Numbered from the stretch's first letter, positions 16,462 to 24,568 are shown. The stretch is 45,002 bases of DNA from RAM1 sp040376925 (GCA_040376925.1 JBEIPU010000010.1:1-45002), one strand, 5' to 3'. A program made the numbers and translations. The notes: generated by a model from the sequence alone, not told the origin.

Positions 16462-17022
16462 ATGAGCTTGCTGGCGCGCTACCTGCCCCGCCACGACTTC
16501 AGCGAAACGCACAGCATCCACATCGCAGCGCCACCCGCGGCCGTGCTGGACGCCGTGGCCCGTGCCGACCTGACAGACGACCCGCTGGTGCGCGCGCTGC
16601 TGCGCTTGCGCGGCCTGCCGCTGCGCCTGCGCCGCTGGCTGAACCCGGCATCCGCGGTGGGGGAGGACGTGTGGAGCGGCTTTGGCCTGCACCGCTTCAC
16701 CCCGCTGGGCCGCGACGCGGACCGCGAAATCGCCTTTGGCCTGGCGGGCCGGTTCTGGGAAGCGTCAGGCGGGCTGGTGACCGTGGCGGATGCGCAGGCC
16801 TTCGAGCACTTCAACCAGCCCGGCGCGGCCAGGCTGGTGATGACCTGGATCGCGCAGCCGCAGGCCGGCGGCACACAGCTGACCACCATCACCCGCGTGG
16901 CCTGCCCGGACGAGGCCACGCGCAAACGCTTTGCGCCGTATTGGTATCTGATCCGGCCGGCGAGCGGGTTCATTCGCGGGCGGGCGCTGCGGCGGGTGAA
17001 AAAGATGGCGGAAAGTGATTGA
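16462..17022 (+). CDS. SRPBCC-like lipid-binding-fold protein
   Basis: A 186-residue protein. An N-terminal strand (FSETHSIHIAAPPAAVLDAV) begins the fold, then a helix, a GRDADREIAFGLAGRFWE strand pair, and a C-terminal helix after ITRVACPDEATRKRFAPYW. The opening strand-helix pattern and the pairing of a FGLAGRFW-like strand with a long last helix suggest an SRPBCC (START/Bet v1) fold, possibly DUF2867-like. No catalytic residues can be named. I chose the ATG at 16462 because a strong GGAGG lies seven bases before it; the frame is open further upstream, inside the previous gene. Confidence 0.65.
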   Translation: MSLLARYLPRHDFSETHSIHIAAPPAAVLDAVARADLTDDPLVRALLRLRGLPLRLRRWLNPASAVGEDVWSGFGLHRFTPLGRDADREIAFGLAGRFWEASGGLVTVADAQAFEHFNQPGAARLVMTWIAQPQAGGTQLTTITRVACPDEATRKRFAPYWYLIRPASGFIRGRALRRVKKMAESD

Positions 17023-17031
17023 TTTGAAAGA

Positions 17032-17074
17032 GTTTTCAGGGTATTTTTGATTTTTCAACTATTTCCCTGAAAAC
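17032..17074. promoter_or_regulatory. Perfect inverted repeat abutting the nucleotidyltransferase start
   Basis: GTTTTCAGGG (17032-17041) and CCCTGAAAAC (17065-17074) are exact reverse complements separated by 23 AT-rich bases that include TTGATTTTTCAA. The right arm ends on the base before the GTG at 17075. It could be an operator at which a protein blocks the start, an mRNA hairpin that hides it, or a terminator for the upstream gene. The local AT content is far above that of the surroundings. Confidence 0.7.
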
Positions 17075-18013
17075 GTGGACGCCTTCATCGAGCTGACCGA
17101 ATCGCAAAAGCGCCAGTACATCGACGCTGAGGCGGTGTTTCGCGCGCTGGAGCAGGCCCAGGCCGAAGCGCAGGCGGTGCGCGGCTCCATGTTCTGGCGT
17201 GAGCAGGCCGGGCGGCGGTACCTGATCCGCGAATCGGCCGCTGGCGCGCAGAAATCCCTGGGGCCAGATACGCCCGAAAACCAGCAGATCCACGACCGTT
17301 TTGCCGAACGCAAGGCAGCGGCAGAGGGCCGCGTGCAAACGCTGAAAGCGGCACTGAAAGAGCAGCAGCGCCTGAACCGCGCCCTGCGCGTGGGCCGCGT
17401 GCCCAACGTGGTGGTGGACACGCTGAATGCATTGGCGCAGGCCGGGCTGCAAGAGCACTTTCTGACGGTGGGCACCCACGCGCTGTATGCGTACGAGACG
17501 GCGGCTGGCGTGCGCGTGCAATCCGCCGCCACGGCCACGCGCGACATCGACCTGCTGTTTGACACCCAAAAGCGCCTGAGCTTTGTGACGCAGCTGCAGC
17601 GGCTGGACACATCGCTTCTGGGCGTGCTGCGCAAGGCGGACAAGACCTTTGCCGTGCGGCGCGACCAGCTGCAAACGGCGGTGAACGGCGAAGGCTTTGA
17701 AGTGGACATCATCCGCCGGACCGCCCGCGACGGCGACCCGCACCCCCTGCGCATGAGCGACGACGAGTCCGACATCTGGGCCGTGCAGGTGCCCAGCGGC
17801 CAGACGCTGTTGTCATCCAACAGGTTCAGCCAGGTGGTGGTGGCCACAAGTGGCGGGATGGCGCGCATGGACACGGTGCACCCGGCGGACTTTGCGCGGA
17901 TCAAGCGCGCGCTGGCGGGGCGGGCGGATCGGGATCCGTTGAAGAAATCGAAGGATGCGTTGCAGGCGTCAGTGGCGGAGCAGTTGCTTGCAGACTACCT
18001 GCCCCAAAAATAG
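17075..18013 (+). CDS. GSU2403-type nucleotidyltransferase-fold protein
   Basis: A 312-residue protein. A helical, charged N-terminal region (1-110) precedes a polymerase-beta-like nucleotidyltransferase core. The core has the glycine motif VGTHALYAYE (132-141), the two metal-binding aspartates in TRDIDLLFD (D157, D159) and a third acidic residue in FEVDII (near 212). I recognise the GSU2403 family (NTP_transf_8), which lacks an assigned substrate; relatives of this fold act as antitoxin- or toxin-like tRNA or protein nucleotidyltransferases. A stop codon lies 27 bases upstream in frame, so the GTG at 17075 is the only full-length start. An inverted repeat sits directly before it. Confidence 0.8.
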   Translation: MDAFIELTESQKRQYIDAEAVFRALEQAQAEAQAVRGSMFWREQAGRRYLIRESAAGAQKSLGPDTPENQQIHDRFAERKAAAEGRVQTLKAALKEQQRLNRALRVGRVPNVVVDTLNALAQAGLQEHFLTVGTHALYAYETAAGVRVQSAATATRDIDLLFDTQKRLSFVTQLQRLDTSLLGVLRKADKTFAVRRDQLQTAVNGEGFEVDIIRRTARDGDPHPLRMSDDESDIWAVQVPSGQTLLSSNRFSQVVVATSGGMARMDTVHPADFARIKRALAGRADRDPLKKSKDALQASVAEQLLADYLPQK

Positions 18014-18040
18014 CCGGTGATGGACTGGGCCGGCGTGCCT

Positions 18041-18433
18041 TTACTGCGAATCCGCAAACGCCTGGCGAAACCCATCGGCAAACGCGCGGTGGCCACTGAT
18101 CGTCAGCGTCAGCGTGAGGCGCCCACCCGCATCGGCCGACAGCAGCACTTGTGTGTGCTGCATGTCCCAAGTGATGGCCAGCCGCGCGCCGGCCGCATCC
18201 GTGGCCTGCAGGTCAAACGCCCAATCCCTCGCGTCGCCCTCATCACCGTCGCTGGACGGAGGGCCAAACAGGTGGGTGGCCCAGGCCAGCACCGCCTGCA
18301 CCTCGGCCAGCAAGGCTGGCAGGCGATCTGGCAGCACAGACGCCATCGCGTCAAACGCGCAGGCGCCAGATTCCTCGTCTGTGGCGTCGAAAAGGAGGTA
18401 GCTCAGTCGTTGGGACATCGCATAAGGATGCAT
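18041..18433 (-). CDS. Conserved hypothetical protein, 130 residues
   Basis: I do not recognise a named family. The protein is acidic and probably mixed alpha/beta: a leading strand (SQRLSYLLFDATDE), a helix (LPALLAEVQAVLAWATHLFG), an acidic loop (PSSDGDEGDARDW) and paired strands ending GRLTLTLTISGHRAFADGF. No signal peptide or membrane helix is seen. The ATG at 18433 has GAGG six to seven bases upstream; a second in-frame ATG at 18418 is possible. It starts 15 bp after the stop of the TOPRIM gene on the same strand, so the two could be co-transcribed, although its GC-rich codon use looks native. Confidence 0.6.
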   Translation of the reverse strand: MHPYAMSQRLSYLLFDATDEESGACAFDAMASVLPDRLPALLAEVQAVLAWATHLFGPPSSDGDEGDARDWAFDLQATDAAGARLAITWDMQHTQVLLSADAGGRLTLTLTISGHRAFADGFRQAFADSQ

Positions 18434-18448
18434 CACTTGCCTCGGGCC

Positions 18449-20167
18449 TTAAGTGGCGGGTGGACTGTCTTGCTTCATCGAGGCCCCCTGTCTGCGCTGC
18501 AAATGTCCAGTGGATGAGTTCACTTTTTCGTAGGCTAGAGATAACTTGAAACCTACATCCTGTGCCCGGATCAGCACCCGAGCAAATTCGACAAGTGGCC
18601 GCTCTTGTCCGCCGTTCGGATGTCCAGTCGGAAAAGTCTTGTTCGCGATCGCATAGGCCATCAGCGCCTCGCCCCAGTCCTCGCCTTTATCAACCTCCGT
18701 AAGGCGTGCGCCCTTGTGCAGCCTCCTGAAGAAATCGTCGCCCGATTTCGCGCCTTCGAGTTCCAGAAGTAGAGCGTCAGGCGCGTATCTTTGTTCTGGG
18801 TTGTCGCCGCGTGAGTGCGTAGATAGGGAGAGTGCGACATCCAAAAGTTCGGCAATGGTGAAGTTAGCCATTTCGATATCGGGCGCTGACACTTGGAACG
18901 CGCCGTGAAATGCTTCCTCTACAGCGGCCTTACGCAGCGTTCGCACGAAGTCATCGCGATCGGCGTCCAGCACAATGAAGCTGAATATTTCGCTGGCCTT
19001 GTCCGCAGCGAGAGAGTCGGCGAATGCAAGTCCGCGACCGCGTTTCTCGACCACGCTGCCGCGGAGGTTGATAAAAGTGCACTGACTGGTATGGCCCACG
19101 GCGTGCCGTAACGCCCCAAGTTCGGTTTCACCCTCGACGTAGCAACGTGCCTTTACGCCAGCGCCCAAACCAAATCGTCCTAAATAGTCGCGCAACGTAC
19201 CCGGCGAAGCATCGAACACGCGCTCTGTTCCATACAGGTTCTTTCGAGCACCATCCATCCATGTGCCTGCGCCGATCTGATCTTCTTCGGGCAACTGGAC
19301 CTGCAGAAGGCGCTCGACGGCGCGGCGGATCGATTCGGCCGCGTCCAGCAATCTCATCGCCGCGCCGATTCTGTCCTCGATGCGGTCGCGCTCAAACCGT
19401 TTCATGAGCCGCAGCAGGGTATGCAGCTCGCTGTTGGAATCGAGCTCGCTGGCGGACAACGCGAATGTCTCTCGAATGTTTCGAATCGCGTCATCCGGAA
19501 GCGACCGAAGAACTATTTCAAGCCGTCGTCCATGCGCCTGCAGCCATATTTGCTCGGAACTGCCGGTGTCTGCCGGCTCTCGCCGAGTCCAGCGGACGGG
19601 CTCACAGACCGCTGCCAATTCGGTGATCCAGTTCCAATGGTCGAACCTATCGATGAATGCGTCGGATTCTGTCCAGCGCTGGAGTTCGCGGAGTTGCCAG
19701 TCGACCACGCTAAGTACACCAGGTGTCCAGGTCAGATACTGGGTGTTGCTTGTGTTGACGCGCAAGGTCCGCACCACATGGTGCAGCACAAATACCTTGT
19801 ACGGATGGAAGTATGGGGTGAACTGATCTTCAGGAGAGGGCCCTTCTGGAACGAACGATGGCGCACCTTCTGGCCTTCGCCGGGGAGATCGCACGTCTAT
19901 GAAGCGGAAGCCGTGCGGCGTTGAGGCCGACTCGAAGCCCGAGGCTTCGGAGTGCGCCTCGGCAGTCACTACATCCGCACGCAACAGCCCGATTCGCCAG
20001 AGCGCACGGATGCTGTCGTCATCGAAATGCCCAAAGCCGAGTTTCCAGGCGAGCTTCGCGAATCTTGCTGCGTCGTGAGGCGTGGATTCCCAGCCCGTCC
20101 ATCCGGCCAGGCTGGAGCGAAGTGGGCGGAGGTCAATGTGTCGGTAGGGATTGAGGTCGGGTGTCAT
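18449..20167 (-). CDS. Protein with C-terminal TOPRIM/OLD-like nuclease domain
   Basis: A 572-residue protein with no close family that I can name. Residues 338-440 read as a TOPRIM domain: CYVEGETEL (E345), a strand ending IVLDADRDD (D401, D403) and PDIEMANF (E432), in the spacing of OLD-type nucleases. The N-terminal 330 residues are helical and tryptophan-rich (AGWTGWES, YFHPYKVFVLHHVVRTL, FDHWNWITELAAVCEP) and lack the ABC ATPase that normally accompanies OLD TOPRIM domains. ATG 20165-20167 is chosen; the frame continues upstream over the Lrp gene, where it is a shadow. Third-position A/T is visibly higher than in its neighbours, suggesting horizontal acquisition and perhaps a defence role. 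Confidence 0.76.
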   Translation of the reverse strand: MTPDLNPYRHIDLRPLRSSLAGWTGWESTPHDAARFAKLAWKLGFGHFDDDSIRALWRIGLLRADVVTAEAHSEASGFESASTPHGFRFIDVRSPRRRPEGAPSFVPEGPSPEDQFTPYFHPYKVFVLHHVVRTLRVNTSNTQYLTWTPGVLSVVDWQLRELQRWTESDAFIDRFDHWNWITELAAVCEPVRWTRREPADTGSSEQIWLQAHGRRLEIVLRSLPDDAIRNIRETFALSASELDSNSELHTLLRLMKRFERDRIEDRIGAAMRLLDAAESIRRAVERLLQVQLPEEDQIGAGTWMDGARKNLYGTERVFDASPGTLRDYLGRFGLGAGVKARCYVEGETELGALRHAVGHTSQCTFINLRGSVVEKRGRGLAFADSLAADKASEIFSFIVLDADRDDFVRTLRKAAVEEAFHGAFQVSAPDIEMANFTIAELLDVALSLSTHSRGDNPEQRYAPDALLLELEGAKSGDDFFRRLHKGARLTEVDKGEDWGEALMAYAIANKTFPTGHPNGGQERPLVEFARVLIRAQDVGFKLSLAYEKVNSSTGHLQRRQGASMKQDSPPAT

Positions 20168-20247
20168 CACGTGCGCGTTTGAGGATGTTCGGCAATCTGG
20201 CGTAAGTTTCGCTTTCTGACGAGCCCCTGCCAGCCACACGGAAGTCC

Positions 20248-20715
20248 TTACCCTCCCGGCAACGGCAACGCCGTCTTGTACCGCACCTGCTTGAGTGCAA
20301 ACGACGACCGTATCTTCTCGATCCCCGGTATCGGCGTCAGCTGTTCCAGGATGAACTTCTCCAGCGCCCCCATATCCGCCACCGCCACGCGGATCAGGTA
20401 GTCGCTGTCGCCGGTCATCAGGTAGCACTCCATCACCTCGTCGTGCTCGGCTATGCGACGCTCGAACTCGGCCAGCGCTTGCTTGCTCTGTTCCTTCAGG
20501 CTGATATTGATGAACACGTTCAGCCCCAGGCCCAGTGCCTTGGGGTCGGCCAGCGCGACGTACTGGCGGATCACGCCCGCGGCCTCCAACGCCTTCACCC
20601 GCGTCAGGCAGGGCGAGGGGCTCAGGTGCACGCGCTGGGCCAGCGCCACATTGGTCAGGCTGCTGTCTTGCTGCAGTGCGGCCAGAATTCGCAGGTCTAT
20701 CGCGTCCAGATGCAT
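20248..20715 (-). CDS. Lrp/AsnC-family transcriptional regulator
   Basis: A 155-residue regulator with an N-terminal winged helix-turn-helix (about 1-60: LDAIDLRILAALQQDSSLTN and RVHLSPSPCLTRVKALEAAG) and a C-terminal RAM ligand-sensing domain (about 65-150) including GDSDYLIRVAV. It assembles as dimers and higher oligomers that respond to amino acids. It diverges from an AceE-like gene across 105 bp that contain a perfect palindrome, so it very likely controls that gene and itself. The Lrp-regulator/E1-dehydrogenase pairing recalls mdeR-mdeB of Pseudomonas putida methionine catabolism. Confidence 0.93.
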   Translation of the reverse strand: MHLDAIDLRILAALQQDSSLTNVALAQRVHLSPSPCLTRVKALEAAGVIRQYVALADPKALGLGLNVFINISLKEQSKQALAEFERRIAEHDEVMECYLMTGDSDYLIRVAVADMGALEKFILEQLTPIPGIEKIRSSFALKQVRYKTALPLPGG

Positions 20716-20740
20716 GGCGTGCTGTTTTGTTGATAGTTGA

Positions 20741-20755
20741 CGGCATTTTATGCCG
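20741..20755. promoter_or_regulatory. Palindrome between Lrp regulator and E1 gene
   Basis: CGGCATTTTATGCCG is a perfect 6-3-6 inverted repeat in the divergent region. A related half-site, GGCATTAT, occurs at 20773-20780. Lrp-family operators are typically AT-centred palindromes of about this length, so I propose it as the binding site of the adjacent regulator. Confidence 0.6.
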
Positions 20756-20820
20756 CCAATGCTTCATGAGAAGGCATTATCGCAACCAAATACTGACCCC
20801 GGCGGCCTACAGTGCGATGC

Positions 20821-23406
20821 ATGACCGACCACAGCCTCACCCGCTTTCTCGCCAGCGACGGCATCGACATTGACCCGGACGAGACCGCCGAATGGCGCGA
20901 CGCTTTCACCGCCCTGGTGGCCGCGCACGGCCCGGCGCGGGCGCGCTATGTGCTGGACCAGCTGGCCGTGATGGCGCGCACGCCGCACGTGGGCTGGCAG
21001 CCCGAGCTGGTCACGCCCTATGTCAACACCATTGCCGTGGACCAGCAGCCGCCGTTCCCCGGCGATCTGGCGGTGGAGGAAAAGCTGGCGTCGCTGATGC
21101 GGTGGAACGCGCTGGCCATGGTGGCGCGCGCGAATGGCGCGTATGGCGAGCTGGGTGGCCACATTGCCAGCTACGCCAGCGCGGCCGATTTGTTTGAGGT
21201 GGGGTTCAATCATTTCTTTCATGCAAGGAATGACCAGCACGGCGGGGACCTCGTGTTCTTCCAGCCGCACAGCGCACCCGGTGTGTATGCCCGCGCGTTC
21301 CTCGAAGGCCGATTGACGGAAAACGACCTGGCCCACTACCGGCAGGAGCTGACCGCCCCCGCGTTCAAAGAAGGTAAGGGCGCGCGCGGCCTCAGCAGCT
21401 ACCCCCACCCCTGGCTGATGCCCGATTTCTGGCAGTTCCCCACCGGCTCCATGGGCCTGGGGCCGATCAGCTCGATTTACCACGCGCGCTTCATGCGTTA
21501 CCTGTCACACCGGAATTTGCTCAACTGCGAGGGCCGCAAAGTGTGGGGCGTGTTCGGCGACGGCGAGATGGACGAGCCCGAATCCATGAGCGCGCTCACG
21601 CTGGCCAGCCGTGAAAAGCTGGACAACCTGGTCTGGGTGGTCAACTGCAACCTGCAGCGGCTGGACGGCCCGGTGCGCGGCAACGGCCGCATCATCGACG
21701 AGCTGGAAAAGCTGTTTCGCGGCGCGGGCTGGAACGTGATCAAGCTCGTGTGGGGCAGCGACTGGGACGGCCTGTTTGCCCGCGACACCACCGGCGCGCT
21801 GACCCGCGCCTTTGCCAACACGGTGGACGGCCAGATGCAGACCTTTGCCGCCAAGGACGGCCGCTTCAACCGCGACACCTTCTTTGGCCAGAATGCTGAG
21901 CTGGCCGCGCTGGCCCAGGGCATGACGGACGAACAGATTGACCGCCTGAAGCGCGGCGGGCACGACCTGGTGAAGATCCACGCCGCCTATGCCGCAGCCG
22001 CGCGCCACACCGGCCAGCCCACCGTGATCCTGGCCCACACCAAAAAGGGCTACGGCATGGGCCAGGCCGGCCAGGGCAAGATGACCACGCACAGCCAGAA
22101 GAAGCTGGACGAGGGCGCGCTCATCGAGTTTCGCAACCGCTTCAACCTGCCGCTGACCGACGCGCAGGCGACGAACCTTGAATTCTTCAAACCCGCAGAA
22201 GACAGCGCCGAGATGCAATACCTGCACGCCCGGCGCACCGCGCTCGGGGGCTACCTGCCCAAAAGGCACTCGCCCCAGCAGGCACTACCCGTGCCTGCCA
22301 TCGCGTCGTATGCGGCGTTTGCCACGGCTGCGGCGGGCAAGGAGATGTCCACCACCATGGCCTTTGTGCGCATGCTGGGCAATTTGTTGAAGGACAAGGA
22401 GCTGGGCCCCAGGATCGTGCCCATCGTGGCCGACGAGGCCCGCACCTTCGGCATGGCCAACCTGTTCAAGCAGGTGGGCATTTACAGCAGCGTGGGCCAG
22501 CGCTACGAGCCCGAGGACATCGGCTCGGTGCTGAGCTACCGCGAGGCGCTGGACGGCCAGATCCTGGAAGAGGGCATCAGCGAAGCCGGCGCCATCGCCA
22601 GCTGGACGGCTGCAGCCACCAGCTACAGCGTGCATGGCTTTCCCATGCTGCCGTTCTATATCTACTACAGCATGTTCGGCTTCCAGCGCGTGGGCGACGC
22701 CATCTGGGCCGCGGCCGACCAGCGCGCACGCGGCTTCCTGCTGGGTGCCACCAGTGGCCGCACCACCCTGGGCGGCGAGGGCCTGCAGCACCAGGACGGC
22801 TCCAGCCACCTGATTGCGGCCACCATCCCCAACTGCAAGGCCTACGACCCGGCCTTTGCGGGCGAGATGGCGGTGATCATTGACCACGGCATGCGTGAGA
22901 TGCTGGTGGAGCAGAAAGACGTTTTCTATTACGTGACGCTCATGAACGAGAACTACGCCCAGCCGGACCTGCCCGCGGGCGTGGAGGCCGGCGTGGTGCG
23001 CGGTGGCTACCGCTACGGCAGCTTTGGCGAAGGCGCGCCACGCGTCACGCTGCTCGGCTCGGGCGCCATCCTGACCGAGGTGATCAAGGCCGCGCAGCAG
23101 CTGGCAGCCGACGGCATTGCCAGCGAGGTACTGAGCATCACCAGCTGGAGCGAGCTGGCCCGCAACGCCGGCTACGCCGCACAGCTGCTGCAGGGCGCAG
23201 CGCCCATCGTGGCCGCCAGCGACTATGTGCGCGCCGTGCCCGAGAGCATCCGTCAGCACGTGCCCACCGGGCGCAGCTACACCACGCTGGGCACCGACGG
23301 CTTTGGCCGCAGCGACACGCGTGCGGCGCTGCGGCAGTTCTTTGGCGTGGACGCAGCCGCCATTGCCCACTCGGCGCGGCAAGCGCTTCTGTCATTGCGG
23401 GCTTGA
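20821..23406 (+). CDS. Homodimeric E1 2-oxoacid dehydrogenase, AceE paralog
   Basis: An 861-residue thiamine diphosphate enzyme of the homodimeric pyruvate dehydrogenase E1 type, decarboxylating a 2-oxoacid and acylating a lipoyl E2 partner. The cofactor motif GDGEMDEPES is followed by VVNCNLQRLDGPVRGNG; the central region (DEARTFGMANLFKQVGIY) and the C-terminal transketolase domain are complete. No aceF or lpd lies nearby, unlike the main aceEF operon, and an Lrp regulator diverges from it. In P. putida the similar MdeB is linked to 2-oxobutyrate oxidation, so 2-oxobutyrate is a plausible substrate. The ATG at 20821 is chosen over a GTG nine bases upstream. A repeat supplies its last codons and stop. 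Confidence 0.92.
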   Translation: MTDHSLTRFLASDGIDIDPDETAEWRDAFTALVAAHGPARARYVLDQLAVMARTPHVGWQPELVTPYVNTIAVDQQPPFPGDLAVEEKLASLMRWNALAMVARANGAYGELGGHIASYASAADLFEVGFNHFFHARNDQHGGDLVFFQPHSAPGVYARAFLEGRLTENDLAHYRQELTAPAFKEGKGARGLSSYPHPWLMPDFWQFPTGSMGLGPISSIYHARFMRYLSHRNLLNCEGRKVWGVFGDGEMDEPESMSALTLASREKLDNLVWVVNCNLQRLDGPVRGNGRIIDELEKLFRGAGWNVIKLVWGSDWDGLFARDTTGALTRAFANTVDGQMQTFAAKDGRFNRDTFFGQNAELAALAQGMTDEQIDRLKRGGHDLVKIHAAYAAAARHTGQPTVILAHTKKGYGMGQAGQGKMTTHSQKKLDEGALIEFRNRFNLPLTDAQATNLEFFKPAEDSAEMQYLHARRTALGGYLPKRHSPQQALPVPAIASYAAFATAAAGKEMSTTMAFVRMLGNLLKDKELGPRIVPIVADEARTFGMANLFKQVGIYSSVGQRYEPEDIGSVLSYREALDGQILEEGISEAGAIASWTAAATSYSVHGFPMLPFYIYYSMFGFQRVGDAIWAAADQRARGFLLGATSGRTTLGGEGLQHQDGSSHLIAATIPNCKAYDPAFAGEMAVIIDHGMREMLVEQKDVFYYVTLMNENYAQPDLPAGVEAGVVRGGYRYGSFGEGAPRVTLLGSGAILTEVIKAAQQLAADGIASEVLSITSWSELARNAGYAAQLLQGAAPIVAASDYVRAVPESIRQHVPTGRSYTTLGTDGFGRSDTRAALRQFFGVDAAAIAHSARQALLSLRA

Positions 23407-23414
23407 CCCGCAAT
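23394..23414. repeat. Palindromic repeat overlapping the E1 gene stop
   Basis: ATTGCGGG-CTTGA-CCCGCAAT is a perfect 8-bp stem with a 5-base loop. It belongs to the same GTCATTGCGGGCTTGACCCG repeat family as the copy at 9653. The TGA stop of the E1 gene (23404-23406) lies in the loop, so the last residues (SLRA) are read from the repeat. It may act as a terminator or an mRNA-stabilising hairpin. Confidence 0.7.
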
Positions 23415-23435
23415 CCATGGCTTTAAGATGCGCCC

Positions 23436-24254
23436 ATGCCTTTTCCCTCACGCTATTGGGCCGACCTCGCCACGACCGATTTCGCCGCGCTGGACCCGGT
23501 GCGCACGGTGGCGGTGCTGCCCGTGGCCGCCACCGAGCAGCACGGCCCCCACCTGCCGCTGAGCGTGGACCAGGCGCTGGCGGATGGCGTGGTGGCCGCG
23601 GCGTTGCCGCATTTGCCGGCCGACCTGCCCGCGCTGTTCCTGCCGACCCAGGCCGTGGGCTACAGCCCCGAGCACACGGCCTTTGCCGGCACGCTTACGC
23701 TGTCGGCGCCCACCGTGATTGCGTTGTGGACCGAACTGGGCGAAAGCGTGGCGCGCGCCGGTGTCAAAAAGCTGGTGCTGTTCAATTCCCACGGCGGCCA
23801 GGTCAGCCTGATGGACATCGTGGCGCGCGAGCTGCGCAACCGCTGCGGCCTGATCGTCTACAGCACCAGCTGGTACAGCCTGCCGCTGGGTCCTGACGTG
23901 GAGGGCCTGTTCAGCCCCGACGAGCACCGCTTTGGCGTGCACGCGGGCGAGATTGAAACCTCCATGATGCTGGCGTTGTGCCCGCAGCATGTGCGCATGG
24001 GGCAGGCGCAGAACTTTGCCTCTGCATCGCAGGCGCGCGCGGCAGCCAACCCCATCCTGGGCAACGGCAAAAGCGCCAAACTCGGCTGGGCCATGCAGGA
24101 CTACAACGCGGCGGGTGCCGCCGGTAACGCCGCCGCCGCCACGGCGGACAAGGGCCGCACGGTGGTGCAAGCCGCGGGCAGGCAGCTGGCCGCGCTGCTG
24201 CAGGAAGTGTCTGCGCTGCCGCTGTCTACCGTGGCCGGCGCGGCACAGCAGTAA
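23436..24254 (+). CDS. Creatininase-family amidohydrolase
   Basis: A 272-residue protein of the creatinine amidohydrolase family, metal-dependent hydrolases of cyclic or linear amides. The metal-ligand motifs are visible: TEQHGPHLPLSVDQAL (Glu, His and Asp), FNSHGGQ (His) and HAGEIETS (Glu). These residues fit a catalytic dinuclear centre. The family includes creatininase, formamide hydrolases for riboflavin and F420 synthesis, and mycofactocin proteins, so the substrate cannot be told. It starts 30 bp after the E1 gene on the same strand and might be co-transcribed unless the repeat hairpin between them ends transcription. Confidence 0.9.
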   Translation: MPFPSRYWADLATTDFAALDPVRTVAVLPVAATEQHGPHLPLSVDQALADGVVAAALPHLPADLPALFLPTQAVGYSPEHTAFAGTLTLSAPTVIALWTELGESVARAGVKKLVLFNSHGGQVSLMDIVARELRNRCGLIVYSTSWYSLPLGPDVEGLFSPDEHRFGVHAGEIETSMMLALCPQHVRMGQAQNFASASQARAAANPILGNGKSAKLGWAMQDYNAAGAAGNAAAATADKGRTVVQAAGRQLAALLQEVSALPLSTVAGAAQQ

Positions 24255-24373
24255 CTAAATAGCACTGTTGCGCGCGCGCCAAGCGCGCAGCGAAATGCGG
24301 GAACAGTGTGCGCTGCGTCACAGGGGCGCAGCAGGGGGCTCCTTAGACTTGACCTACAGAAAGGAGAACCACC

Positions 24374-24568
24374 ATGTACCAGCCCGCACCCCAGTCAGCC
24401 CCTGCCTTGCAGGCACCGGTCACGCGATCGCTTGGCAGTCCGGTGGTTCCCGTTGCGTATTCACGCTTTTCCTTCTGGCAGCCGCGCAGCCCGCGTATCG
24501 CGCCGCGCGCCCAGCCCGCAGAGCCGCTGGACCTGGACCAGCGCGTGCGCCAGTCCGGCGAGTGGTAG
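24374..24568 (+). CDS. Small proline-rich hypothetical protein
   Basis: A 64-residue reading frame with a strong ribosome site (AAGGAG eight bases before ATG 24374), which is the main reason to accept it. The product is rich in proline, alanine and glutamine with a basic centre (AYSRFSFWQPRSPRIAPRAQ) and an acidic end (LDLDQRVRQSGEW). No membrane helix, signal peptide or known domain is seen. It ends 14 bp before the convergent TetR gene's stop. The 119 bp upstream hold no other gene. It may be a regulatory or stress microprotein; this is uncertain. Confidence 0.5.
   Translation: MYQPAPQSAPALQAPVTRSLGSPVVPVAYSRFSFWQPRSPRIAPRAQPAEPLDLDQRVRQSGEW

Noticed and set aside
20168..20767. In-frame N-terminal extension of about 200 codons to the TOPRIM gene
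   Set aside because: It lies over the Lrp gene in another frame and encodes Arg/Gly-rich shadow sequence; the true start is taken as 20167.
20821..23406. Main pyruvate dehydrogenase E1 gene of the cell
   Set aside because: No aceF or lpd follows and an Lrp regulator diverges, so I regard it as a specialised paralog.
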